NCBI RefSeq assembly: GCF_004210735.1
Contig: NZ_SDZL01000021.1
Location: forward strand, 1-64,000
DNA length: 64,000 bases
Direction: 5' to 3'
From: Brevundimonas sp.
Lineage (GTDB): Bacteria; Pseudomonadota; Alphaproteobacteria; Caulobacterales; Caulobacteraceae
The first letter of the stretch is position 1, and each line of letters starts with the position of its first letter. The position numbers were made by a program, and so were the translations under genes. Below are positions 29,157-38,706 of this stretch, one piece after another. Under the pieces are notes generated by a model that was given only the letters and a program-made list of their open reading frames with translations, had not been told where the DNA came from and made no database searches.

Positions 29157-29881
29157 CCGACCGACGCCTGATCCGGCCCTCGCAGCAGGCTGTTCAGTCG
29201 CCACAGGGCGACCGCCAGATAGGCTGCCGCGGCGGGCGCCCACATGATCAAGCCCGCCGCCTGCTGATCCTCAAGCGGGGTCATGCCCCAGGCCAGGGTC
29301 GTGCCGAAATGGGGGGCGTACAGTGGCTGGCCGGCGAACACGATGATTGCGCCCAGCAGTCCCATCAGCAGCATCGCCGCCAGCAGCCCGGCCACCGCGC
29401 CCGGCGCCGACGTCGCCCGGATGGCGGCCCAGAACCAGACGGCGCTGCCCAGCAGGGTCGCCTGCATGATCCAATAGACGCCGTCATGGCTCAGTGCGGC
29501 GGCATAGAGCCCGGGCGCATGCCAGACCCAGAACACTACCGCCTGCACGGCCACCGCCGCCAGAAGGTGGACCCGTCTGGGACACGGCAAGGCCAGAGCC
29601 AGCAAGGGCGCCGCCGCCAGCACCAGCAGAAGGTGATGCAGGGTTCGCCCCGTGAACAGCGCCGAACCCAGGGCGCACAGCGGCGATATGAAGATCACGG
29701 CCAGCACGGCCAAGGCGGCGAACAGCGTAGGCCCCACTTGCCCCCGCCGCATGAACACCCACCCGGCCACCGCGCCGACCACCAGCGCCCCAAGCACCAG
29801 CGGATCCAGATTCCAGCGCCCGAGCCACTCCGCAGGGTCGGGCGCCGGACCGCAATAGGGCGTCCAGGGTCTGTCGATCAT
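29153..29881 (-). CDS. CtaG (caa3-type) cytochrome c oxidase assembly protein
   Basis: TGRTLHHLLLVLAAAPLLAL, FWVWHAPGLY, PLEDQQAAGLIMWAP; overlaps next gene start. Confidence 0.85.
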   Translation of the reverse strand: MIDRPWTPYCGPAPDPAEWLGRWNLDPLVLGALVVGAVAGWVFMRRGQVGPTLFAALAVLAVIFISPLCALGSALFTGRTLHHLLLVLAAAPLLALALPCPRRVHLLAAVAVQAVVFWVWHAPGLYAAALSHDGVYWIMQATLLGSAVWFWAAIRATSAPGAVAGLLAAMLLMGLLGAIIVFAGQPLYAPHFGTTLAWGMTPLEDQQAAGLIMWAPAAAAYLAVALWRLNSLLRGPDQASVG

Positions 29882-29936
29882 CCGACGCTAACGACGGACT
29901 GCCGTGACGGTTCAATCGGCGCCGTTTGCGTCGCGA

Positions 29937-31379
29937 TCAGCCCGCCGAGTAACTGGTTTTCGTCTGGGTATAGAAGTCGGCAGCGGCGAAGCCTTGCTCG
30001 CGCGGACCAAAGCTGGACTTCTTCGTGCCGCCGAACGGCACATGATAGTCGACCCCGGCGGTCGGCAGGTTGACCATCGTCATGCCCGCCTTCGCCCGGC
30101 GCTGGAAATCGCGCGCGTGCTTCAGCGACGAGGTGACGATACCGGCGGACAGGCCGAACTCGACCCCGTTGGCGATGGCCAGGCCCTGCTCATAATCCTT
30201 GACCCGGATGGTGGAGGCGACCGGGCCAAACACCTCTTCGGTGTTGATCCGCGCGTCCGGCAGGGTGTCGGCGATCAGGGTCGGCTGGACGTACCAGCCG
30301 GGCTTGTCCAGGCTCAGCCGCTCGCCCCCCGCCACGATCCGGCCGCCGCCGTCGCGGGCGATGTCGATATAGCGATATGAGGTCTCGCGCTGGGCCTCGG
30401 TGACCGCCGGGCCCATCTGGGTGTTCGGGTCCAGGGCGTCGCCGACGCGCAGGGCGGCGACCTTTTCGGCCAGGGCGACGACAAAGCGGTCGTGGATCCC
30501 GTCCTGAACGATCAGGCGGCTTGAGGCCGTGCAGCGCTGCCCCGTGGCGAAGAAGCTGCCGTCCAGGGCGATGGCCACCGCGCGGTCCAGGTCGGCGTCG
30601 TCCAGCACGATCAGCGGGTTCTTGCCGCCCATTTCCAGTTGCACCCGCGCCTGACGCCGGGCCGCGCCCTCGGCGACCGAGGCGCCGACACCCTGTGAGC
30701 CGGTGAAGCTGAGGCCGTCGATATCCGGATGGCCGACGATGGCCCGGCCCACGTCGCCGTCGCCGATGACCATATTGACCACGCCGGCCGGCAGGCCCGC
30801 CTCATGCAGGATCGCCACCAGCGCCTCCGCCGTGGCCGGCGTCGGGCCGGCGGCCTTCAGCACCACAGTGTTTCCAAAGGCGATGGCCGGGGCGATTTTC
30901 CACGCCGGGATGGCGATGGGGAAGTTCCACGGCGTGATCAGGCCAAACACGCCGACCGGCTGACGATAGGTCTGGATCTCGACGCCGGGCCGGGTAGACG
31001 CCAGATTCTGACCGTGCAGGCGCAGAGCCTCGCCCGCGAAATATTTCAGGATACGCCCGGCTCGCACTGTCTCGCCGATCCCCTCAGCCAGCGTCTTGCC
31101 TTCTTCGCGCGACAGCAGCCGGCCGATCTGCTCGCGCCGCTCCACGATCAGCGATCCGGCACGGTCCAGCACGTCGAACCGCACCTCGGGCGAGGCAGAG
31201 GCCCAGCCCTCGAAGGCGTCGCGCGCAGCGTTGACCGCCTGGTCCACTTCGGCCGCGCCACCCTTGGGCGTGCGCGCCACCACCTCGCGCGTGTCTGATG
31301 GATTCAGGCTTTCGCCCAGGCGATCACCCCCCACCTTCTCGCCACCAATCCAGTGCGAGAGTTCCAGCGTGTCCGACAT
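29937..31379 (-). CDS. Aldehyde dehydrogenase (NAD(P)+)
   Basis: [43 protein letters not shown] catalytic Cys. Confidence 0.93.
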   Translation of the reverse strand: MSDTLELSHWIGGEKVGGDRLGESLNPSDTREVVARTPKGGAAEVDQAVNAARDAFEGWASASPEVRFDVLDRAGSLIVERREQIGRLLSREEGKTLAEGIGETVRAGRILKYFAGEALRLHGQNLASTRPGVEIQTYRQPVGVFGLITPWNFPIAIPAWKIAPAIAFGNTVVLKAAGPTPATAEALVAILHEAGLPAGVVNMVIGDGDVGRAIVGHPDIDGLSFTGSQGVGASVAEGAARRQARVQLEMGGKNPLIVLDDADLDRAVAIALDGSFFATGQRCTASSRLIVQDGIHDRFVVALAEKVAALRVGDALDPNTQMGPAVTEAQRETSYRYIDIARDGGGRIVAGGERLSLDKPGWYVQPTLIADTLPDARINTEEVFGPVASTIRVKDYEQGLAIANGVEFGLSAGIVTSSLKHARDFQRRAKAGMTMVNLPTAGVDYHVPFGGTKKSSFGPREQGFAAADFYTQTKTSYSAG

Positions 31380-31538
31380 GGGTAAGCCTTTCGCGGCAAC
31401 GATCTACAGACGGACGCCGACCTTGATAGAGCAGGCAGGATCATCCACTCGATCAGCCCATACCGTCAGACGATTGCATTCGCGACGAAAAACGAGAGCC
31501 ACTGGGTGGCGCGGTGATCGCATTAGCTTCGTCGCCAA

Positions 31539-31559
31539 AAACAGAAACAGTTTCATTTT
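31539..31559. promoter_or_regulatory. Candidate operator upstream of beta-helix lipoprotein gene
   Basis: Interrupted inverted repeat aaacaGAAACAGTTTCatttt. Confidence 0.3.
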
Positions 31560-31635
31560 CGTCTTGCGGGAATAGCGACGGTATGAAAATCTCATGTCGG
31601 GCAAATATTCAGAGCGTTCCGGAGGGGGAGAGATA

Positions 31636-32874
31636 ATGAAGATGCGCACGTGGCTGCCGATCGCGATGGTGCTGGTTCTGGGCGCTTGCGGGTCCAAACC
31701 GGATCAGAAGGGCACCGACCTCTCCAAAGCGAACACGACCTATCAGACCGAGCTGATGGAGAAGCTGATCGACGCCAAGCCCGGCACGGTGATCGAAATC
31801 CCGGCCGGCCTCTTCACCATCGACACCAGCCTGAGCCTGGCCGTCGACGGCGTGACCATTCGCGGTCAGGGCATGGACAAGACGATCCTGAACTTCCGCA
31901 ATCAGGCGGCGGGGGCCCAGGGCCTGCTGGTCACCGCCAGCAACTTCACCATTGAGAATCTGGCGATCGAGGACACCAAGGGTGACGCCCTGAAGATCAA
32001 CGAGGGCGAGAACATCGTCGTGCGCAAGGTCCGCACGGAATGGACGCAAGGACCCAAGACGGAGAACGGCGCCTATGGAATCTACCCCGTCCAGACGCGC
32101 AACGTCCTGATCGAGGACAGCGTGGCGATCGGCGCATCCGACGCGGGCATCTATGTCGGCCAGTCCAGAAACGTCGTGGTTCGCCGCAACCGGGCTGAAT
32201 ACAATGTCGCCGGGATCGAGATCGAGAACTGCATCGACGCCGACGTCTATGAAAACCTGGCCACTAACAACACCGGCGGCATTCTGGTCTTCAACATGCC
32301 CCAGCTGCAGCAGGCGGGATACCGGACGCGCGTGTTCAACAATCGCGCCGTCTCTAACAACACGCGCAATTTCGGCCATGCCGGCACCCCGGTCGCCAGC
32401 GTTCCGGCGGGCACGGGCGTGATCGTCAACTCCAACGATCAGGTCGAGATTTTCGACAACGAGATCGCTGACAACAAGACCGGAAACATCATCATCTCCA
32501 GTCTGTTCTCGGCCGGCTATTCGGACAGCGCCATGAGCGCCGATTTCGACCCCTATCCGGAAGCCATCCTGATCAAGGACAACCGTTTCAGCGGCGGCGG
32601 CAACTCGCCGGACGGCGTCGATCTGCAGGCGCTGCGCGTGGCCAAATTCGGACCCACCGGCCGCTTCCCGGACATCATCTGGGACGGCTACGTCAATCCC
32701 AAGCGTCTGGTGAACGGACAACTGCCCGCCGCCCTGCGAATCTGTATCGACAATGGCGAGGCGGGCGTTCTGAACGTTGACGGCCCGAACAAATACGCCA
32801 AGCCCAACACCGACATCGCGCCGCACCGGTGCACCCTGCCCCGTCTCTCGCCCGTCACCCTGCCGGGAGCCTGA
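31636..32874 (+). CDS. Parallel beta-helix repeat lipoprotein
   Basis: Lipobox VLGAC, right-handed beta-helix style repeats (IEDSVAIGASDAGIYVGQSRNVVVRRNRAEYNVAGIEIENC); SD ggagggggag. Confidence 0.85.
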   Translation: MKMRTWLPIAMVLVLGACGSKPDQKGTDLSKANTTYQTELMEKLIDAKPGTVIEIPAGLFTIDTSLSLAVDGVTIRGQGMDKTILNFRNQAAGAQGLLVTASNFTIENLAIEDTKGDALKINEGENIVVRKVRTEWTQGPKTENGAYGIYPVQTRNVLIEDSVAIGASDAGIYVGQSRNVVVRRNRAEYNVAGIEIENCIDADVYENLATNNTGGILVFNMPQLQQAGYRTRVFNNRAVSNNTRNFGHAGTPVASVPAGTGVIVNSNDQVEIFDNEIADNKTGNIIISSLFSAGYSDSAMSADFDPYPEAILIKDNRFSGGGNSPDGVDLQALRVAKFGPTGRFPDIIWDGYVNPKRLVNGQLPAALRICIDNGEAGVLNVDGPNKYAKPNTDIAPHRCTLPRLSPVTLPGA

Positions 32875-32883
32875 CGCGGCCTC

Positions 32884-34026
32884 ATGACCCGGTTTCGCCT
32901 GCTTACACTTTGCCTCCTGCTTGTCGCCGGGGTGGCGGCCTGCACCCGGTCGCCGCCACCGGAGCCCCTGGTCGATCCGACCTATTTCGCGACCGACAAC
33001 CCCAGGTCTCTCAAGGACTGGGGCATGGTCCAGGTGTCCGGCGGCGCCCTGGTTCTAGGCGAACGCGTCACGCCCTATGACCTGACGACGCCGCTGTTCA
33101 CCGACTATGCGCAGAAGCTGCGGACCATCTGGATGCCGGCGGGCGTCCCGGCGGACTACAGGCCGGACGACGTGCTGTCCTTCCCCGTCGGAACGGTCAT
33201 CACCAAGACCTTCTTCTACCAGACCGGCCCGGGTGGTCGGGTGCTGCAGCAGGCCGATCAGGCGCTGATCCACGACGGCGAAGGGCTGAACCTGAAGAAG
33301 GTTCGCATGGTCGAGACGCGGCTGCTGATCCATCGGCCCGACGGCTGGGCCGCCCTGACCTATCTGTGGAACGAGGCCCAGACCGAGGCCGTGCTGCACC
33401 GCATCGGCGCGGTGGTCCCCCTGACCCTGGCGCGCCAGGACGGCAAGGACGAGCGCTTCTCCTACATCGTGCCGAACGTGACCCAGTGCTCGGCCTGTCA
33501 CGCGACGGATGTCGCCACGCGCGTCATTCATCCCATCGGTCCCAAGGCGCGCCTGCTGAATCGCGACTTCGCCTATTCGGACGGAACCGAGAACCAGCTG
33601 ACCCACCTGACCAGGCTGGGTTATCTGCGCGGCCTGGCCGATCCGAAGGACGCGCCGGCGGACGTCGCATGGACGGACAAGGGCGCATCGCTGGATGCGC
33701 GGGCGCGGGCCTATCTCGACGTCAACTGCGGCCACTGTCACAACCCGGACGGCCCGGCCGACACCTCGGGTCTGTATCTGGACGCCGCCACACCGATTTC
33801 GAGGGCGTCGGGCGTGTGCAAACTGCCGGTCGCCGCGGGTCCCGGCACAGGCAACCTTCGCTTCGACATCGTGCCAGGGGACGCCAGGGCGTCGATCATT
33901 CCCTATCGCATGGCGTCGACGAACCCTGCCGTGATGATGCCCGAGATAGGCCGTTCGACCGCCCACGCCGAGGGCACAGCCCTGGTTCGCTTCTGGATCG
34001 ACTCGATGGAGGGATCATGTCGGTAG
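32884..34026 (+). CDS. SO2930-family diheme c-type cytochrome
   Basis: Lipobox VAAC, CSACH and CGHCH heme motifs, adjacent to its usual beta-helix partner family. Confidence 0.85.
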   Translation: MTRFRLLTLCLLLVAGVAACTRSPPPEPLVDPTYFATDNPRSLKDWGMVQVSGGALVLGERVTPYDLTTPLFTDYAQKLRTIWMPAGVPADYRPDDVLSFPVGTVITKTFFYQTGPGGRVLQQADQALIHDGEGLNLKKVRMVETRLLIHRPDGWAALTYLWNEAQTEAVLHRIGAVVPLTLARQDGKDERFSYIVPNVTQCSACHATDVATRVIHPIGPKARLLNRDFAYSDGTENQLTHLTRLGYLRGLADPKDAPADVAWTDKGASLDARARAYLDVNCGHCHNPDGPADTSGLYLDAATPISRASGVCKLPVAAGPGTGNLRFDIVPGDARASIIPYRMASTNPAVMMPEIGRSTAHAEGTALVRFWIDSMEGSCR

Positions 34027-35414
34027 CCACTGTTCAGCCCCCTGCCCCTGATGTCGCTGCGGTCATCGCGCCCCTGCGCGCCGCCTTCGACAGCGGCGTG
34101 ACACGTGATCTGGCCTGGCGCCAGGATCAGCTGGCCGCGTTGGAGCGGATGATGGTCGAGAACGAGGCCGCCATCGCCGAGGCCCTGAAGGCGGACCTGG
34201 GCAAGCCGTTCGGTGAGGCCAGCACTGCCGAGATCGACTTCGTTCGCAAGGAGGCGGCGCACGCGCGCAAGCATCTGCGCGGCTGGAGCCGGCCGCAACG
34301 GACCCCGACGCCCATCGCGATCCAGCCGGGCAAAAGCTTCATCGAGGCCGCGCCCTACGGCGTGACCCTGATCATCGGGGCGTGGAACTATCCCTTCCAG
34401 CTGGTGCTGGCGCCGCTGGTGGGGGCTATTGCGGCGGGCAACTGCGCCGTCATCAAGCCCTCTGAACTGGCGGTCCGGTCATCGGCTCTGCTGCAGCAAC
34501 TGGTCGAACGCTACCTGGACCCCCGCGCCTTCGCCGTGGTCCCCGGCGACGCTGACGTCTCCACCGCCCTGCTGGCCCAGCCATTCGACCTGATCTTCTA
34601 CACCGGCGGCGAACGGGTGGGCCGAGTGGTGATGGCGGCGGCGGCGAAACATCTGACGCCGGTCGTGCTGGAACTGGGTGGCCAGAACCCCTGTATCGTC
34701 GATGAAACCGCCGATCTGGCGGTGGCGGCCCGGCGTATCGTCTGGGGTCGTTTCCTGAACGCCGGTCAGGTCTGCGTGGCGCCCGATCACGTCTATGTCG
34801 CCGCCTCGGTCGAGGCCCGGCTGCTGGAAGAGCTGAAGCGCGCGGTGACGGCGATGTTCGGCCGCGACCCGAAACAGAGTCCGGACTTCGGCCGCATCAT
34901 CAACCGGCGTCATGCCGAGCGCCTGCAGGCCCTGCTGGCCGACGGGCGCGCCGTCACGGGCGGTCAGGCCGATATCGACGCCTGCTATGTCGCGCCCACG
35001 ATCCTGACTGACGTCGCCGCGGACGCGCCGGTGATGGCCGAGGAAATCTTTGGCCCCATCCTGCCGGTCCTGCCTTACCAGACGCTGGACGCGCCGCTGG
35101 CGGCTATCAACGCCCGGTCGCCGGCTCTGGCGCTGTATGCCTTCACCAGGGATACGGCGACGGCCGAACGGATCATCGCCTCAACGCGATCAGGCTCGGC
35201 CACGATCAACGACACCGTGGTCTTCATGGCCAACCCAAACCTGCCGTTCGGCGGGGTCGGGGCCAGCGGCATGGGCGCCTATCACGGGCGGTACAGTTTC
35301 GAGACCTTCAGTCACAAGCGCGCCGTGCTGAAGCGGGGCTTCGCCCTGGACGCCAGCATCCGCTATCCGCCCTTCAACAAGGCCAAGCTGGCGCTTCTGC
35401 GACGCATGGCCTGA
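34017..35414 (+). CDS. Aldehyde dehydrogenase (coniferyl/fatty aldehyde dehydrogenase type)
   Basis: IIGAWNYPFQLVLAPLVGAIAAGNCAVIKPSE, LELGGQNPCIVDETAD, NAGQVCVAPDHV. Confidence 0.92.
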   Translation: MSVATVQPPAPDVAAVIAPLRAAFDSGVTRDLAWRQDQLAALERMMVENEAAIAEALKADLGKPFGEASTAEIDFVRKEAAHARKHLRGWSRPQRTPTPIAIQPGKSFIEAAPYGVTLIIGAWNYPFQLVLAPLVGAIAAGNCAVIKPSELAVRSSALLQQLVERYLDPRAFAVVPGDADVSTALLAQPFDLIFYTGGERVGRVVMAAAAKHLTPVVLELGGQNPCIVDETADLAVAARRIVWGRFLNAGQVCVAPDHVYVAASVEARLLEELKRAVTAMFGRDPKQSPDFGRIINRRHAERLQALLADGRAVTGGQADIDACYVAPTILTDVAADAPVMAEEIFGPILPVLPYQTLDAPLAAINARSPALALYAFTRDTATAERIIASTRSGSATINDTVVFMANPNLPFGGVGASGMGAYHGRYSFETFSHKRAVLKRGFALDASIRYPPFNKAKLALLRRMA

Positions 35415-35435
35415 GACCGCGTCGCGCGGGTCGGT

Positions 35436-36077
35436 CTAGTCCGCCAGATAGGCCGACAGATACCGCTCCAGCGCCACGGTGGCCTCGGCGAACAGGCGGT
35501 CAGTCCACTCCGACTGGGCCTCGCCGCTGGTCAGGGTTTCGAACGAGGTGAAAATCTCGGTGGCCATCCGCGCGACGGCCAGGGCGGAGCCGCCGTGGAA
35601 GCCGTCCAGCCCCCGCTCCCACCGCGCCGCCAGATAGGCCGCGATCTGCGCATTGGCCTGTTCCTTGACGATGCGCAGTTCGCGCGTGGTCAGCATCAGA
35701 TGAAACAGCGGCCGATAGGCCGGGTCCTCGTTCAGCGTCTTTCGCAGGACCAGCATCACCGCCAGATGGCGCTCACGCCAGGTGGTGAACTGCGGATTCT
35801 CCAGGATGTCGGCGATGCGGGTGTGAAGCTGCGCCACCAGCGTTTCGAACAGTTCCTTGTAGATGGCGAAGACGTTCGGGAAATAGCGGTAGATCGAGCT
35901 GACCGGCACATTGGCCTCGGCGGCGATCGTGCTGGTGGTGATCGTATCGACGGACGTGGTGGCCAGAAGAGATTCGGTCGCCGCCAGAACACGGTCGATC
36001 CGGTCGCGCGCACGCTGCTGCATCGGCGCCGTGCGCCGTTCCAGTGTCGGGGTCTCTTGCGGCGCGCGCGGGCCCAC
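35436..36077 (-). CDS. TetR family transcriptional regulator (start uncertain; GTG 36077 has an SD-like aaggac)
   Basis: N-terminal HTH: IDRVLAATESLLATTSVDTITTSTIAAEANVPVSSIYRYFPNVFAIY. Confidence 0.88.
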   Translation of the reverse strand: MGPRAPQETPTLERRTAPMQQRARDRIDRVLAATESLLATTSVDTITTSTIAAEANVPVSSIYRYFPNVFAIYKELFETLVAQLHTRIADILENPQFTTWRERHLAVMLVLRKTLNEDPAYRPLFHLMLTTRELRIVKEQANAQIAAYLAARWERGLDGFHGGSALAVARMATEIFTSFETLTSGEAQSEWTDRLFAEATVALERYLSAYLAD

Positions 36078-36163
36078 TACGTCGTCCTTTTTGTCCAATT
36101 CCGCAGGGCGTCTATCACGACCTGATGGCCCTGTAAGCCACATAGGCGCACAGCCCCTTGTCA

Positions 36164-36182
36164 AACGGAATAATATTCTGTT
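36164..36182. promoter_or_regulatory. Candidate TetR operator in TetR/TonB receptor divergent region
   Basis: Interrupted palindrome AAC-g-GAAT-aat-ATTC-t-GTT. Confidence 0.45.
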
Positions 36183-36214
36183 TCGTGAAGTCTGGGGAAT
36201 AGGGAGGGGCTGTT

Positions 36215-38632
36215 ATGATAACGATAAAATTCTGCATGAAGGCCACGCTTGCGGCCGGTGTTGCGCTGGGCGCCTTGACGGCGCCGGAACTGGCCAGGGC
36301 GCAGGACGCGACGTCTCTGGATGACGTCATCGTCACCGCGCAACGGCGGGAACAAAGCCTGCAGGACGTGCCGATCACGATCAGCGTTGTCTCGGCCGAG
36401 ACGTTACAGGCGCTGGCCGCCGACGATATCGGCGACATCTCCGCCTTCGTGCCCGGCCTGTCGGTTTCGAACAGCAGCCCGACACAGGCCCGCTACAATA
36501 TTCGCGGGGTCTCGACCTCGGACTTCGGCGTCGGCACCGACCCGGCGGTCGGCGTCTATGTCGATGGCGTGTATGCGGCCCGGTCGGGCGCGGGCCTTCT
36601 GGCGTTCAGCGACGTCGCGCGGATCGAGGTGCTGAAGGGCCCCCAAGGCACCCTGTTCGGCCGTAACAGCGCCGCCGGCGCCGTATCCATCACGACCAAC
36701 AAGCCCAGCGACGAATTCGAAGCCCGGCTGGGCATCCGGTTGGGCGAATATGACAAGCGCCGCCTTGAGGGTCTGATCAACCTGCCGATCAACGACGACA
36801 TGGCCCTGCGGGTCAATGCGCTGGTGAACCGACGCGACGGCTGGCTGACCGACGCCGCCACCGGCGAGGATTATGACCGCGAAGACAACTGGGCGGCGCG
36901 GGCGGCCCTGCGCTGGGACATCGCGCCCCGGACCCGAATGATCCTGAGCTGGACTCATGACGAAATCGACCAGGATGCGCGCCCGGCGATCGGCGTGGTG
37001 GCCATCCCGGCCGCGCCCGGCCTGCCCACATATCCGGCCGATCCGGCGGACTACACCAACCCGTTCGATCTACGCGTCCTGAACGACGCCATCGACAACC
37101 ACGAGACGCGCCGCCTGGACGAAGGGGTGCTGACCATCACCCATGCCTTCGGCGACATCGATTTCACCTCCCTGACCTCGGCCCGGTCTTTCGCTACCGA
37201 GAACCGCGAGGACGAGGACGGCACCAACCGCCCGGACCTGTATTTCGACACCAACAACCGGGAAAAGAACCGGTCCTGGTATCAGGAATTCCGTTTCGCG
37301 GGCGAAAGCGGTGCGTTCAACTGGATCGCCGGCGCCAGCTACTATTCGGAACACGCCGAACAGCGCAGCGACACCTACGCCACCACCGACAGCATCAACA
37401 CCATCCTGACCAATGCGGCGGGCGCCCCGCTGTTCAGCCTGGCCGACATGATCCTGGCCGGGGCCTCTATCCCCGCCAGCACACTGGGTCACAGCTGGCA
37501 GGAGGACATGATCAACGAGGGTGATTTCGACGCGACCGCCGTCTTCGCCGATGTGATCTGGGCCGCCAATGATCGTCTGAACCTGACTTTCGGCCTGCGC
37601 TATACGCGAGACAACAAGACGTTCCAGTGGCTGAACGGTCCGCGCGTTGCGCCTGAGCTGGACGCCATACTCAACGACCCCACGATCAATTTCGTGCTGA
37701 GCACCTTTATGGGTCCGGCCCTCGACTATCTGTATGCCGACTATGTCTTCGACCTGTCCGGCCTGGCCGGCGTGCCGTGCGACAACGGCGTCACGGTCCA
37801 GGAAGGCGTGACCTGCGAGCGGTCGGATTCGTGGGAAGACCTGAGCCCGCGTTTCGTCGCCGACTACCAACTGACCGACAGCGCGATGATCTTCTTCTCC
37901 TACGCCAAGGGCTACAAGGCCGGCGGCTTCAACAGCGTCGAGGTCGCCTCGCGGTTCGACAACGAGGATGTCCAGAATTTCGAGATCGGACTGAAGAGCG
38001 ATCTGGGCGCCAACGCCCGCGTCAACGTTTCGGCGTTCCGGTATGACTATGACGGCAAGCAATCGATCCGCCTGGTTACGCCAGGCGGTGGCGGCGTGCC
38101 GCAGTATCTGATCGAGACCAGCGACGACGAGGCCTGGGGCGTCGACATGCAGCTGGAGCTGGAACCGCTCGAGGGCCTACGCCTGTTCGCCAACGCCCAG
38201 TACATCGACGCGACCTACAAGCGGAAGGTGACCACCAGCGGCGATCTGGCCGGTCAGCCCACGGGCGAGCCGCTGTGGTCGGCGTCGGCCGGCGTCTCGT
38301 ATCGCCACGACCTGGCCGAGATGGGCTCGCTGGATATGCAACTGATCCACGCCTATCGCGGCGAGGGCCGATGCAACACCACCTCCACGGGCCAGGGGTC
38401 GTGCGTGAAGACCCCCTGGTTCGATCCGTCAGAGGCCCAGAACCGAACAGACGCGCGCCTTTACTGGCGCACCCCGAGCGAGCGCTATCAGGTCGGCGTC
38501 TACGTCAACAACCTGTTCGACAACCAGTATGTGACGGGCGTCAACAACATCACCGCCTCGACCCTGGGCACGCCGTTCGTGAACATCACCGAACCCAGAA
38601 TGTGGGGCGTGGACCTGACCTACACCTACTGA
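36215..38632 (+). CDS. TonB-dependent receptor
   Basis: LDDVIVTAQRREQSLQDVPITISV TonB box/plug, RIEVLKGPQGTLFGRNSAAGAVSITTNKP, C-terminal beta strand ending VDLTYTY. Confidence 0.94.
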   Translation: MITIKFCMKATLAAGVALGALTAPELARAQDATSLDDVIVTAQRREQSLQDVPITISVVSAETLQALAADDIGDISAFVPGLSVSNSSPTQARYNIRGVSTSDFGVGTDPAVGVYVDGVYAARSGAGLLAFSDVARIEVLKGPQGTLFGRNSAAGAVSITTNKPSDEFEARLGIRLGEYDKRRLEGLINLPINDDMALRVNALVNRRDGWLTDAATGEDYDREDNWAARAALRWDIAPRTRMILSWTHDEIDQDARPAIGVVAIPAAPGLPTYPADPADYTNPFDLRVLNDAIDNHETRRLDEGVLTITHAFGDIDFTSLTSARSFATENREDEDGTNRPDLYFDTNNREKNRSWYQEFRFAGESGAFNWIAGASYYSEHAEQRSDTYATTDSINTILTNAAGAPLFSLADMILAGASIPASTLGHSWQEDMINEGDFDATAVFADVIWAANDRLNLTFGLRYTRDNKTFQWLNGPRVAPELDAILNDPTINFVLSTFMGPALDYLYADYVFDLSGLAGVPCDNGVTVQEGVTCERSDSWEDLSPRFVADYQLTDSAMIFFSYAKGYKAGGFNSVEVASRFDNEDVQNFEIGLKSDLGANARVNVSAFRYDYDGKQSIRLVTPGGGGVPQYLIETSDDEAWGVDMQLELEPLEGLRLFANAQYIDATYKRKVTTSGDLAGQPTGEPLWSASAGVSYRHDLAEMGSLDMQLIHAYRGEGRCNTTSTGQGSCVKTPWFDPSEAQNRTDARLYWRTPSERYQVGVYVNNLFDNQYVTGVNNITASTLGTPFVNITEPRMWGVDLTYTY

Positions 38633-38651
38633 GGGCGGCTGCAGGACAAGG

Positions 38652-38690
38652 CGCTGTGGGCACGGAGAGGCTCTCCGTCGCCCACAGCGT
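38652..38690. terminator. Strong hairpin between convergent genes, possible bidirectional terminator
   Basis: cgctgtgggc/gcccacagcg outer stem with acggaga/tctccgt inner stem; no clear T-run. Confidence 0.45.
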
Positions 38691-38706
38691 GTGATGACGG
38701 GCGCAT

